Below are positions 8,088-16,556 of a stretch of DNA of 64,000 bases, one piece after another. The stretch's first letter is position 1, and every line of letters starts with the position of its first letter. The notes under the pieces are model-generated. The model had not been told where the DNA came from and ran no database searches. It was given only the letters and a program-made list of their open reading frames with translations. This DNA is from Pseudomonas mucidolens. Lineage in GTDB: Bacteria; Pseudomonadota; Gammaproteobacteria; Pseudomonadales; Pseudomonadaceae. Location of the stretch: contig NZ_LT629802.1 of NCBI RefSeq assembly GCF_900106045.1, forward strand, positions 4,898,001 through 4,962,000, in the 5' to 3' direction. The position numbers were made by a program, and so were the translations under genes.

Positions 8088-10109
8088 TCACTGTGGGGCC
8101 GGGCCCAGGGCGGCGGGTCTCGTCCCAAGAAATACCTGCAAGGCGTCGAGCAACGAGCGTGAATTGCCCGGCGCCAATACCGCGTGGCGGAAGGCACGGC
8201 CAGTGTTCGGATTGAACAAGCCTTCGCGCAGAAAGCGTTGGAACGCTTCTTTCGCGAGCACGCCTGACCATCTGTAGGAATACAGACTGGCCGCGTAGCC
8301 TTGCATGATGTGAGTCAACTGGTTGGCCGGGCGCAACCTCGACAAGCCCTCAAGCTGACCAACTCGCGCCACCGCCTCAGCGAACACTTGGCGGATGCTG
8401 CGTCCATCGCCCCAGGTCCGGTGTACCTCGAAGTCGAAGATGGCATCGGTCAGCAACTCCGCCGTGTCCCAGCTGGTTTGCGTGGAAAGGTAGGTCAGCT
8501 GCTTTTGCGCCAGATCGGACGGCAAGGGCGCGCCTGTCTGGTAATGCCGAGATAGCCAAACGAGTATTTGTGGCTGGAAGCACCACAACTCGAAGAACTC
8601 ACCGATAAACTCTGCGGTGTCACGCCCGTAACTCGCCATCCCGGAAAGCCTGCGGTTGTCCGCGGTGGTCAGAATATGTTGCAAGCAATGCCCAAACTCA
8701 TGCAGCAGAATCCGCAGGCGCAGGTGGTCAAGCAGATAGGGTTGGCCGGGCATGTCTTGCAGAAAGTTACATTGCATCACGGCGATCGGCCGGTTCAACA
8801 GGCCTTCTGCGTCGCGGTGCCGGGCACGCAGTTCAATGGTGTTGGGACCTTGCTCGTTACTGGTGCCGGCAAACGGCTCGAAAAACACATAGCCGATGAC
8901 CGCGTCGTACTCCTTTACCTCGAACAACCGAACCGGCGCGGCCCAGGTGTCGAAATCCGTGCGCTCGACAAACTGCACGGCGAACAAGCGCTGGAAGAGC
9001 TCACACACACGTACCAGGGTGTGATCCAGGGTGAAGTACTCACGGATCTGTTCCGCCGAAATACCGGTCATTTGCTGACGAAGTCTTTCGGAAAAAAACG
9101 CGTAATCCCACAGCTGCAAGTCATGGACACCGTGGTTCGCCGCAAACGCCTGGAGTTGCCGACGGTCGCTGGCAAAGGTCGATTGCTCGCTGGCCAACTG
9201 CGCCTGGAAAAAGCGCTGCACCTGGTCGACGGAATCCACCATCTGCTCCTCCAGCACCACCTGCACAAAGTGCTCGTAACCCAATAACCTGGCTATCTCG
9301 TGCCGTCCATCGAGCACCGTCAGCAGGTGGTCGGTATTGTCGTACAAGCCTGCGTGCGGCCCGACATCGGAGGCGCGGCTGAAAAACGCTTCACACACCT
9401 CCTGACGCAGCGCGCGGTTCTCGGCATTGGCCATAATCCCGCGAAACATTTCGCTGTCCAGCGTGATCAACCACCCCGGCAATCCCTTGGCCTGCGCCTT
9501 GGCCGTCATCGCCTGCTTGAGGCTGGCGGGAACGCCCTGCAACAGCGCCTCATCCTCGACATGCTTGCTCCACGCGGCCGTCGCCTGGGCGAGTCGATTG
9601 GAAAACTCGCCTTCCAGCAGTTCGTTGGCCAGCCGCAAGTACGCCAGGCGCTCGCGTTCGACCTGCGGTAAGGAAAGACCTGAGCGACGGAACTGCACCT
9701 GAATTTTCCCCAGGATGCGTCGACGTTGCGCGTCGAACAGCGCCGCTATCGGGCTGGCGGCCAACTGTGTGCATAACGCGGACAACTGCGGATTGCCCAT
9801 CAGCTCGGCGCGAAAATCATTCAACCGCCCGTGAAAGTCGCTGGCCGCGCGCTCCCATCCCTCATCCACCTCGGACGCATCCAGCACGGTGACGACGCCC
9901 TGGGCAAGTTCGAGGCGAGCGAGGATGTCATCCAGCGCCAGGACCAGGTCGTCCCACGTCGGGAAGGGTGTCTGGGTCTGAATGATGTGCGCCACCTGAC
10001 GACGGCTCTCGACAATCAACGCCTCGGCCGCCGGCGCCAGATGCTCGGTGCGCACCTGCGAAAACGGTGGTAGGTCAAACGTCTGCAATAACGGATTTTG
10101 TACGGGCAT
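8088..10109 (-). CDS. M3 family zinc metallopeptidase, divergent prlC paralogue 2
   Basis: A 673-residue peptidase starting MPVQNPLLQTFDLPPFS. This start (10109) is preferred to the longer frame from 10190 because AAGGATC lies just upstream and the sequence then aligns with PrlC. The zinc site is intact: HEFGHC from His470 and the third ligand in RDTAEF. Compared with PrlC, the DLYAR motif is replaced by EPFAG and AGYY by ASLY. Paralogue 1 shows the same regions altered, so the two probably share an ancestor that had already diverged from PrlC. It lies 123 bases downstream of the yheV-like gene. Confidence 0.87.
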   Translation of the reverse strand: MPVQNPLLQTFDLPPFSQVRTEHLAPAAEALIVESRRQVAHIIQTQTPFPTWDDLVLALDDILARLELAQGVVTVLDASEVDEGWERAASDFHGRLNDFRAELMGNPQLSALCTQLAASPIAALFDAQRRRILGKIQVQFRRSGLSLPQVERERLAYLRLANELLEGEFSNRLAQATAAWSKHVEDEALLQGVPASLKQAMTAKAQAKGLPGWLITLDSEMFRGIMANAENRALRQEVCEAFFSRASDVGPHAGLYDNTDHLLTVLDGRHEIARLLGYEHFVQVVLEEQMVDSVDQVQRFFQAQLASEQSTFASDRRQLQAFAANHGVHDLQLWDYAFFSERLRQQMTGISAEQIREYFTLDHTLVRVCELFQRLFAVQFVERTDFDTWAAPVRLFEVKEYDAVIGYVFFEPFAGTSNEQGPNTIELRARHRDAEGLLNRPIAVMQCNFLQDMPGQPYLLDHLRLRILLHEFGHCLQHILTTADNRRLSGMASYGRDTAEFIGEFFELWCFQPQILVWLSRHYQTGAPLPSDLAQKQLTYLSTQTSWDTAELLTDAIFDFEVHRTWGDGRSIRQVFAEAVARVGQLEGLSRLRPANQLTHIMQGYAASLYSYRWSGVLAKEAFQRFLREGLFNPNTGRAFRHAVLAPGNSRSLLDALQVFLGTRPAALGPAPQ

Positions 10110-10232
10110 GGGTGCGATCCTTTTCGTCCTGGGACTGGAACGCAAAAGTCTAGGAAGAACGCACCCCGGCAAAGCCGTATCTATGTACATCGTCTCGCGC
10201 CTGGGCGGCGCAAGGACGATGACCTACTTCAG

Positions 10233-10505
10233 TCAGTCTTTTTTCAGCTTCGGATTAGGGAAAAACTGCACCGTCTGCACCTTGGCATCCGGCGCTTTCA
10301 ACGCCGAGGTATTGACCCGCGTGCCCAGTTCCTTGGGTATTGAAAGACCTTGTTCATTGAGTGTGTCGGAATAACCGCAGGCCACACATTCGCGGTGCGG
10401 CACGCTGTCTTCAGTCCACATCATCAATTTGTCCGGCTCACTGCACGCCGGGCAGACCGCGCCGGCGATAAAGCGTCGTTTGGTAATCACAGGCCCTTCA
10501 CTCAT
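10233..10505 (-). CDS. YheV-like putative metal-binding protein
   Basis: A 90-residue protein of the YheV/DUF2387 family. Two cysteine pairs, CPAC near residue 18 and CVAC near residue 40, form a likely zinc ribbon. Its ATG overlaps the prlC stop codon in an ATGA arrangement, so it is translationally coupled to prlC; the same neighbourhood is known in other gammaproteobacteria. No biochemical role is established. The C-terminal tail is basic (NPKLKKD). Confidence 0.87.
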   Translation of the reverse strand: MSEGPVITKRRFIAGAVCPACSEPDKLMMWTEDSVPHRECVACGYSDTLNEQGLSIPKELGTRVNTSALKAPDAKVQTVQFFPNPKLKKD

Positions 10506-12553
10506 GCTGCTGCGTCCTCACTCAGGCCGCTGTGACGCAAGAGTGCGTCAATCGACGGCGCGCGTCCGCGGAAGTCGACGAACAGCACCATCGGCGCCTG
10601 GGATCCACCCCGGGCGAGGATCGCTTCACGGAACGCACGACCTGTTTGCGCGTTAAGCACGCCTTCCTCTTCAAATTTGGAGAACGCATCCGCCGAGAGT
10701 ACTTCGGCCCACTTGTAGCTGTAATAACCCGCCGCGTAACCGCCGGCAAAGATATGCGCGAAGCTGTTGGGGAAGCGGTTGTAGGCGGGCGGGCGCATCA
10801 CCGAGACTTCGTCGCGCACACCTTCGAGCACCTGCAACACACTGCGGCCATCGCCGTGAGTGGCATGCAGCTCGAAATCGAACAGCGAAAACTCCAATTG
10901 ACGCACCATCATCAGGCCAGACTGGAAGTTCTTCGCCGCGAGCATTTTTTCCAGCAGGTCCTGGGGCAGTGCTTCGCCGCTTTCGTAATGCCCGGAAATC
11001 AATGCCAGGCCTTCCGGCTCCCAGCACCAGTTCTCCATGAATTGGCTCGGCAATTCCACCGCGTCCCACGCCACGCCATTGATGCCGGACACGCCCGCGT
11101 GTTCAATACGGGTCAGCAAGTGATGCAGACCGTGGCCGAACTCGTGGAACAGGGTGGTGACTTCGTCGTGGGTCAGCAGGGCAGGTTTGCCGCTGTCGGC
11201 CGGGGTAAAATTGCACACCAGGTTGGCCACCGGGCTTTGCAGTGCGCCATCAGCCGTGCGACGACGGTCGCGGGCACCGTCCATCCAGGCACCGCCGCGC
11301 TTGTTGGCGCGGGCGTACAGGTCGAAGAAGAAGCGGCCGACATGCTCGCCGTTTTCCTTGATTTCGAATAGCCGGACATCCGGGTGCCAGGTATCAAAAC
11401 CTTTCTGCTCGGCGATTTCGATGCCGTACAGTCGCTGGACGATGGCGAACAGGCCGCCCAGCACCTTATCGATCGGGAAGTAGGCGCGCAGGGCTTCCTG
11501 GGACACGCTGTAACGTTGCTCACGCAGTTTTTCGCCGTAGAAACCGCTGTCCCAGCTTTGCAGGTCCGCGCACCCTTGTTCGGCGGCGTAAGCCTTGAGC
11601 TGTTGCAGGTCCTGGGTGGCAAATGGCTTGCTGCGCTTGGCCAGGTCGCGCAGGAAGCTCAACACCTGATCGCTGGACTCGGCCATTTTGGTGGCCAGAC
11701 TCAGTTCGGAGAACGAGGCGAAACCCAGCAACTGGGCAAGCTCCTGACGCAGATCGAGGATCTGTTCCATGACCGGACCGTTATCATTCTGACCAGCATT
11801 CGGGCCTTGGTCCGACGCACGGGTGCAATAGGCGGCGTAGATTTCCTCACGCAGTGCCCGGTCGTGGGCGTAGGTCATCACCGCGTAATAACTCGGGAAT
11901 TCCAGGCTAATCAACCAGCCGTCGAGCCCCTTGGCCTGGGCCGCGGCAGCCATTTGCGCCTTGGCCGAGTCGGTCAGGCCGGCGAGCATGGCTTCATCGG
12001 TGACGTGTTTGGTCCAGGCCTGGGTGGCGTCCAGCAACTGGTTGGAGAATTTGCTACCCAGCTCAGAGAGTTTGCTCTGCACTTCGGCGTAGCGTTGCTG
12101 TTGCTCCGGCGGCAAATCAATGCCCGACAGACGGAAATCACGCAGGGCGTGTTCCAGGATGGTTTTTTGCGCCACGTCGAAATCGGCGGCCGCGGGACTG
12201 TTGGCGAGGGCTTCGAAAGCCTGGAACAGCTCGCGATTCTGGCCCAGCTCGGTAGAGTAGGCGCTCAAGGCGGGCAGGCAGGCTTCATAGGCTTCGCGCA
12301 ACTCGGCGCTGTTGCACACGGCGTTGAGGTGGCTGACCGGGCTCCAGGCGGCACCCAGGCGATCGTTGAGTTCGTCCATGGCCAGGACCAGACCGGCCCA
12401 GGTCGGATTTTTTCCCTGACTTTGCAGGATGCCTTCGATGGCGACACGGTTGTCGGCGAGGATCTGTTCGATGGCCGGCTGGACGTGCTCGGCACGGATC
12501 GCCGAGAACGGCGGCAGGTCGTAGGACTGCAAAAGAGGGTTGTTCACGCTCAC
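10502..12553 (-). CDS. prlC: oligopeptidase A, M3 family
   Basis: Cytoplasmic zinc endopeptidase that degrades short peptides, including cleaved signal peptides. It is 683 residues from a GTG at 12553, which reads MSVNNPLLQSYDLPPFS. This start is chosen because AAGGTG lies six bases upstream; a GTG at 12562 is a nine-base-longer alternative. The catalytic motif HEFGHGLHH begins at His470 and the third zinc ligand is in WDAVELPSQ. The family motif FDLYARANKRGGAW and the tyrosine-rich loop GYAAGYYSYKW are intact, which identifies it as the true orthologue among the three M3 genes here. It is divergent from the gene at 12655. Confidence 0.95.
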   Translation of the reverse strand: MSVNNPLLQSYDLPPFSAIRAEHVQPAIEQILADNRVAIEGILQSQGKNPTWAGLVLAMDELNDRLGAAWSPVSHLNAVCNSAELREAYEACLPALSAYSTELGQNRELFQAFEALANSPAAADFDVAQKTILEHALRDFRLSGIDLPPEQQQRYAEVQSKLSELGSKFSNQLLDATQAWTKHVTDEAMLAGLTDSAKAQMAAAAQAKGLDGWLISLEFPSYYAVMTYAHDRALREEIYAAYCTRASDQGPNAGQNDNGPVMEQILDLRQELAQLLGFASFSELSLATKMAESSDQVLSFLRDLAKRSKPFATQDLQQLKAYAAEQGCADLQSWDSGFYGEKLREQRYSVSQEALRAYFPIDKVLGGLFAIVQRLYGIEIAEQKGFDTWHPDVRLFEIKENGEHVGRFFFDLYARANKRGGAWMDGARDRRRTADGALQSPVANLVCNFTPADSGKPALLTHDEVTTLFHEFGHGLHHLLTRIEHAGVSGINGVAWDAVELPSQFMENWCWEPEGLALISGHYESGEALPQDLLEKMLAAKNFQSGLMMVRQLEFSLFDFELHATHGDGRSVLQVLEGVRDEVSVMRPPAYNRFPNSFAHIFAGGYAAGYYSYKWAEVLSADAFSKFEEEGVLNAQTGRAFREAILARGGSQAPMVLFVDFRGRAPSIDALLRHSGLSEDAAA

Positions 12554-12654
12554 GGTTGGCACCTTGGCTGGAGAAACAGGTAAGACAAAGATGGGGCCAT
12601 CTTAATTACAATCAACACCCACCGCAGCTATCAGTAGAAGAGAGAGAGGCTATC

Positions 12655-13197
12655 GTGACCCTTCGCACCTATCAGAATCACACGCCGGCCCTGGGCGCCG
12701 GGGCTTTCGTCGACGCGTCGGCGGTGGTGATCGGCGATGTCGAGATCGGCACGCACAGCTCGGTCTGGCCGCTGACGGTGATCCGTGGCGACATGCACCG
12801 CATCCGCATCGGTGCGCGCACCAGCGTGCAAGACGGCTGCGTGCTGCACATTACCCATGCCGGACCTTTCAACCCTGACGGTTTCCCGCTGCTGATCGGG
12901 GACGACGTGACCATCGCCCACAAAGTCATGCTGCACGGCTGCACGATCGGCAGTCGGATCCTGATCGGCATGGGCAGCATTGTGATGGACGGTGCCGTGG
13001 TGGAGGACGATGTGATTATCGGTGCGGGCAGCCTGGTGCCGCCCGGCAAGAAACTCGAGAGCGGATTCTTGTACGTCGGCAGCCCGGTAAAGCAAATCCG
13101 CCCGTTGACTGACAAGGAGCGCGCCTTTTTCACTTACAGCGCCGCGAACTACGTGAAGCTCAAGGACCTGCACCTGGCTGAAGGATTCGACCAATGA
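12655..13197 (+). CDS. gamma-carbonic anhydrase-like hexapeptide-repeat protein
   Basis: A 180-residue left-handed beta-helix protein of the YrdA/gamma-carbonic anhydrase family. Hexapeptide repeats are plain in the middle (AVVIGDVEIGTHSSVWP, IGMGSIVMDGAVVEDDVIIGAGS). Histidines in the spots expected for the zinc site are present (HITH and HKVMLHGC). The GTG start at 12655 follows a purine-rich AGAGAGAGG sequence; the longer frame from 12556 lacks one and overlaps the prlC leader. The stop overlaps the next ATG (ATGA). Whether the protein has carbonic anhydrase activity is not known. Confidence 0.9.
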   Translation: MTLRTYQNHTPALGAGAFVDASAVVIGDVEIGTHSSVWPLTVIRGDMHRIRIGARTSVQDGCVLHITHAGPFNPDGFPLLIGDDVTIAHKVMLHGCTIGSRILIGMGSIVMDGAVVEDDVIIGAGSLVPPGKKLESGFLYVGSPVKQIRPLTDKERAFFTYSAANYVKLKDLHLAEGFDQ

Positions 13198-13853
13198 GCC
13201 TGCATTACCAAACCGTTCTCTTCGACCTCGACGGAACCCTCACCGACCCACGGGAAGGCATCACCCGCTCCATCCAGTATGCCTTGGGCAAACTGGGGAT
13301 CGACGAGCCCGACCTGAGCAGACTCGAGCACTTTATCGGTCCACCGCTGCTGCAGGCCTTCATGCAGTTCTATGATTTCGACGAGGCCAAGGCCTGGCAA
13401 GCGGTGAACTTCTATCGCGAGCGCTTCAAGGTCACGGGGCTGTATGAAAACCGGCTGTTCGAGGGCGTCATGCCGCTGCTGCAAGACTTGAACAGCCAGG
13501 GCCGGCAACTGTATGTGGCCACCTCCAAGCCGTGGGAATTTGCCCGCGAAATCGCCCGCCATTTCGATTTCGCCAAGCATTTCAAGCTGATCTACGGCAG
13601 TGAACTGGACGGCACGCGCACCAATAAGGTCGAGCTGATCGCCCACTTGATGAGCGAGGAAGGGCTGGACCCCGCCAGTACCTTGATGGTTGGCGACCGC
13701 AAGCACGACCTGATCGGGGCCCGCAGCAATGGACTGGATGCCGCGGCGGTAGGGTATGGGTTTGGCAGTTTTGAGGAGTTGAGCGCCGAGGCGCCGACTT
13801 GGCACTTTGAGACGTTAGCCGATATGCATCAGGCGTTTTTGCGGCGCCCTTGA
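13194..13853 (+). CDS. HAD-superfamily phosphatase, phosphoglycolate phosphatase-like
   Basis: A 219-residue HAD hydrolase. Motif I is FDLDGTLTD, with nucleophile Asp11 and acid/base Asp13. Motif II is the TSKP stretch. Motif IV is VGDRKHD. The cap insertion after motif I is helical, as in Gph/PgmB types. Substrate cannot be told from sequence; phosphoglycolate or a similar small phosphate is likely. It is translationally coupled to the upstream hexapeptide-repeat gene by a four-base overlap. Confidence 0.9.
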   Translation: MSLHYQTVLFDLDGTLTDPREGITRSIQYALGKLGIDEPDLSRLEHFIGPPLLQAFMQFYDFDEAKAWQAVNFYRERFKVTGLYENRLFEGVMPLLQDLNSQGRQLYVATSKPWEFAREIARHFDFAKHFKLIYGSELDGTRTNKVELIAHLMSEEGLDPASTLMVGDRKHDLIGARSNGLDAAAVGYGFGSFEELSAEAPTWHFETLADMHQAFLRRP

Positions 13854-13857
13854 GAGC

Positions 13858-13936
13858 GTCTTCGCGAGCAAGCCCGCTCCCACATTTTGCTCGGTGTTTG
13901 CAGGTCAAATGTGTGTCGGCTTGCTCGCGAAGAGGC
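13858..13936. repeat. REP pair between convergent genes
   Basis: Two arms face each other: TCTTCGCGAGCAAGCCCGCTCC on the left and GGCTTGCTCGCGAAGA on the right, separated by about 35 bases. The element fills the gap between the HAD gene and the convergent lipoprotein gene and could form a hairpin in either transcript. Confidence 0.75.
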
Positions 13937-13937
13937 C

Positions 13938-14981
13938 CTAAAGACCCAGACTCTCCAACTGCCTTAACGCCGCCTTGCGCGGCGCTATCGGCAACCGGCC
14001 CAACTGTTCCACCGCGCTGTAGAACTTCACCCAATCCCCGCCTTGCTGCTGAAACAATGCTGCAAACGCCGGCACCCATTGGTCGTACAGTCCAAACGGC
14101 AACAGCCGCGCATTGTTCATCGGTTGATTGATCCAGGCGTCATAACGCCTGTCGCCGGCCCACTGGCTGTCACGCAACTGGCGGTAGTCGCTGCGCAAAC
14201 GCTCGAACTCTGCCTGCTTGGCCCGGCGCATTGCATCGGCCGCTAAAGGCTGCGCGTAGAGCGTTTCCAGGCGTTTGCGGGTGTCGAGGAGCAAACGGAT
14301 AAACTGGTCGCGCTGCTGCAACGCGGCCTGACTGGCCGGCGCGAGGCCACGGGCTGTACGCCATTGCCGGGTACCTTCCTGCTCGACGAAGGTGGCAAAC
14401 GACTCATTGAACGCGGTGTCGTCCTTCACATAAACACGCTGGTGGGCCAGTTCGTGAAAGATCAGCGTCGCCAGTCGCTCTTCGCCCCACGCCATCATCG
14501 AACTCATGATCGGATCATTGAACCAGCCCAGGGTGGAATAGGCTTCAACCCCACCAATCGACACGTCCATGCCGCGTTGCTGCAACAACGCTGCCTGACC
14601 CCGCGCCGCGCCCTGGCTGTAATAACCGCGATAAGCCACGCAGCCCGCAATCGGAAAGCAATGGTTCTGCGGTGACAGGGAAAATTCGGAGGTGGCGAAG
14701 AGATTCCAGACGACGTAGGGTCGACCGATATCGGCATACAGTCGGTAACTCTGGTTATCCGGCAAGTGCAGTTGCTGACTGGCAAAAGTACGTGCCTCCT
14801 GGGAATGAACCAAGTGCTTGCGCAACACCTGCGGCCGCGACGGGTCGGCAATCACCTCGGCCACCGGCACCCGCGCCCGCAGCAATTGCCATTGGCCGCT
14901 GGCGAGTTGGCTGTAATAGCTGACACTGGAACACCCGCCGAGCATCAAACACATCAGCCCCGCACATAAACGCCCGACCAT
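13938..14981 (-). CDS. putative zinc aminopeptidase lipoprotein (PF10023-type)
   Basis: A 347-residue exported protein. The N-terminus is a lipoprotein signal ending in the lipobox LGGC (Cys17). A gluzincin-like motif, HELAH, follows in LATLIFHELAHQRVY, with a downstream Glu in FNESFATFVEQEG as likely third zinc ligand. This matches the predicted aminopeptidase family PF10023 (DUF2265). It is probably anchored to an envelope membrane facing the periplasm. Substrate unknown. Confidence 0.85.
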   Translation of the reverse strand: MVGRLCAGLMCLMLGGCSSVSYYSQLASGQWQLLRARVPVAEVIADPSRPQVLRKHLVHSQEARTFASQQLHLPDNQSYRLYADIGRPYVVWNLFATSEFSLSPQNHCFPIAGCVAYRGYYSQGAARGQAALLQQRGMDVSIGGVEAYSTLGWFNDPIMSSMMAWGEERLATLIFHELAHQRVYVKDDTAFNESFATFVEQEGTRQWRTARGLAPASQAALQQRDQFIRLLLDTRKRLETLYAQPLAADAMRRAKQAEFERLRSDYRQLRDSQWAGDRRYDAWINQPMNNARLLPFGLYDQWVPAFAALFQQQGGDWVKFYSAVEQLGRLPIAPRKAALRQLESLGL

Positions 14982-15085
14982 TACACACCGCTCCTGGGTA
15001 GTTGGCCTGCCAGACTATCGTGCTTGTAGGGTGTCTGCAGCCATCGGCGCTATGCTCACATCATTCCTACCGGTGAGGACCCGAC

Positions 15086-15514
15086 ATGCGTCAGTTTCTA
15101 CTTCCCTTGGCGATGATTTTTCTCAGCGCCTGTGCTTCGACACCGATTCCCGCGCCTGACCCGCAACAGGCCTGGGTCGATTTTGCCACGCCGACACCCG
15201 GCGCCAAGATGGTCATGGCGCAACGCCTGGACGGAAAATCCCTGAACGATGGCCGCTACTTCCAGGTGCCACCCGGCAGCCATGAACTGATGGTGCGTTT
15301 CGATTTTGAAGTGTATTCCGGCGGGGGCCTGGGCGGCGGGTTGAGCCAACCCCGAGACCGCACCTGTTTCATCACCGTGCAATATGACCACTTCGAGGCC
15401 GGCCAGCGCTATCGACTGGAAGGCCGCTCCCTGGCGTTTACCCCGAATATCCGGCTGTATGACGCGCAGCGTCAGTTGCTGGCCGAGGAACGCAGCGTCA
15501 ACTGCCTGCCCTGA
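15086..15514 (+). CDS. small putative lipoprotein
   Basis: A 142-residue protein with a lipoprotein signal peptide, MRQFLLPLAMIFLSACAS, whose lipobox is LSAC (Cys16). The mature part contains a glycine-rich turn (YSGGGLGGGLS) and two further cysteines (RTCF and NCLP), perhaps a disulfide. It is probably an outer-membrane or periplasmic lipoprotein of unknown function. It runs head-on into the DUF1161 gene with no gap: the two stop codons abut as TGATCA. Confidence 0.8.
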   Translation: MRQFLLPLAMIFLSACASTPIPAPDPQQAWVDFATPTPGAKMVMAQRLDGKSLNDGRYFQVPPGSHELMVRFDFEVYSGGGLGGGLSQPRDRTCFITVQYDHFEAGQRYRLEGRSLAFTPNIRLYDAQRQLLAEERSVNCLP

Positions 15515-15754
15515 TCACTCGTCATTGCGCTGGTAGATGATGGTCTTGGTGCCGTTCTCACAGGTGCCGACACGCATGGCCTCATCATGTTTGTCGCCTT
15601 CTTCCTTGCTGACAATTTCCAGCGTATAGGAAGGTACCGCGTTGGCCTGGATCTTGACCTCGATCTCTTTCCTGAGCTCTTCGCAGTCTTTCGGGGCGGC
15701 CAGCGCTGAGGTGGCCAAAGCACCGCAAATAATCGCCAAGGCAAAACGTTTCAT
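15515..15754 (-). CDS. DUF1161 periplasmic protein, copy 1
   Basis: A 79-residue protein with a clear signal peptide (cleavage likely after ALA) and a mature domain beginning APKDCEELRKEIEVKIQAN. Two conserved cysteines, in KDCEEL and GTCENG, probably form a disulfide. The pattern matches the DUF1161 family of small Pseudomonas exported proteins. A second member lies at 17618-17842. Function unknown. Confidence 0.88.
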   Translation of the reverse strand: MKRFALAIICGALATSALAAPKDCEELRKEIEVKIQANAVPSYTLEIVSKEEGDKHDEAMRVGTCENGTKTIIYQRNDE

Positions 15755-15863
15755 GTGTGAAGCTCCCTAAATGCGCTGCGCACGAGTGTGCACCATGGCT
15801 GCATACTGATGAGACCACACTTGCGAAACGCGAGTTCTGATTTAACGCAGAACAAAATAACCG

Positions 15864-15886
15864 GGCGAGGGGATTGCCCCCTCGCC
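15864..15886. repeat. GC-rich hairpin, possible REP half or terminator
   Basis: GGCGAGGGG pairs with CCCCTCGCC over a five-base loop. It lies between osmC and the DUF1161 copy 1 gene, both leftward, about 30 bases beyond the osmC stop. No T-run follows, so a REP fragment is as likely as a terminator. Confidence 0.5.
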
Positions 15887-15915
15887 ACGGGGACCTGCGA
15901 TGTTTACCCAACGGT

Positions 15916-16347
15916 TCAGTTCACCAATGTGCCGTCCAGGGTGATGGTCGCGTTGAGCACCTTCGACACCGGGCATCCTTCCTTGGCTTTCTTGCTCAAC
16001 TCATCGAACTGCGCCTGGCTGGCACCCGGAATCTTCGCCTTGAGAATCAGATGCACGGCGGTGATTGCAAAACCGCCCTCCACTTGATCCAGGGTCACTT
16101 CGGCGGTGGTGTCGATGCTGTCAGCCTTGAGCCCGGCATCGCCGAGAATCATCGAAAAGGCCATGGAGAAACAGCCGGCGTGGGCCGCGCCGATCAGTTC
16201 CTCAGGGTTGGTGCCCTTGCCGCCTTCAAAACGTGCCTTGAAGCCGTAGGGCGCTTCGCGCAGCACGCCGGTTTCAGTCGAGATGGAGCCCAGACCAGTC
16301 TTCAGGTCGCCTTCCCAGTGAGCGGATGCTGTTTTCTTGATACTCAT
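15916..16347 (-). CDS. osmC: OsmC family peroxiredoxin-like protein
   Basis: A 143-residue OsmC/Ohr-family protein that reduces organic hydroperoxides through two cysteines. Cys59 lies in AAHAGCFSMAFS and Cys125 in KEGCPVSKVLN, the expected pair. The start MSIKKTASAHWEGDLKTG is typical of the OsmC rather than the Ohr branch. It is cytoplasmic. It is a single gene with about 200 bases to the divergent monooxygenase gene. Induction by osmotic or stationary-phase signals is usual for the family but is not shown here. Confidence 0.92.
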   Translation of the reverse strand: MSIKKTASAHWEGDLKTGLGSISTETGVLREAPYGFKARFEGGKGTNPEELIGAAHAGCFSMAFSMILGDAGLKADSIDTTAEVTLDQVEGGFAITAVHLILKAKIPGASQAQFDELSKKAKEGCPVSKVLNATITLDGTLVN

Positions 16348-16556
16348 AGCTATCTCCCATGCAGTGGTTTTGCGTCAGTAAGGTTCTGAGGATAGAAGCT
16401 CTGGCAAAGTTCACCTCATCGGAAAAACCTAGTCATTCAGTAGGAAATTTCGCAGCTGCTATTGAAACTCGGGTATATGCCCTCATTGCATAGAGCATGC
16501 ACATGAAGCGGCAGGTTTTGGCTCGTCAAATCCTGCCCCCCTGGAGAAGCAGGCTT

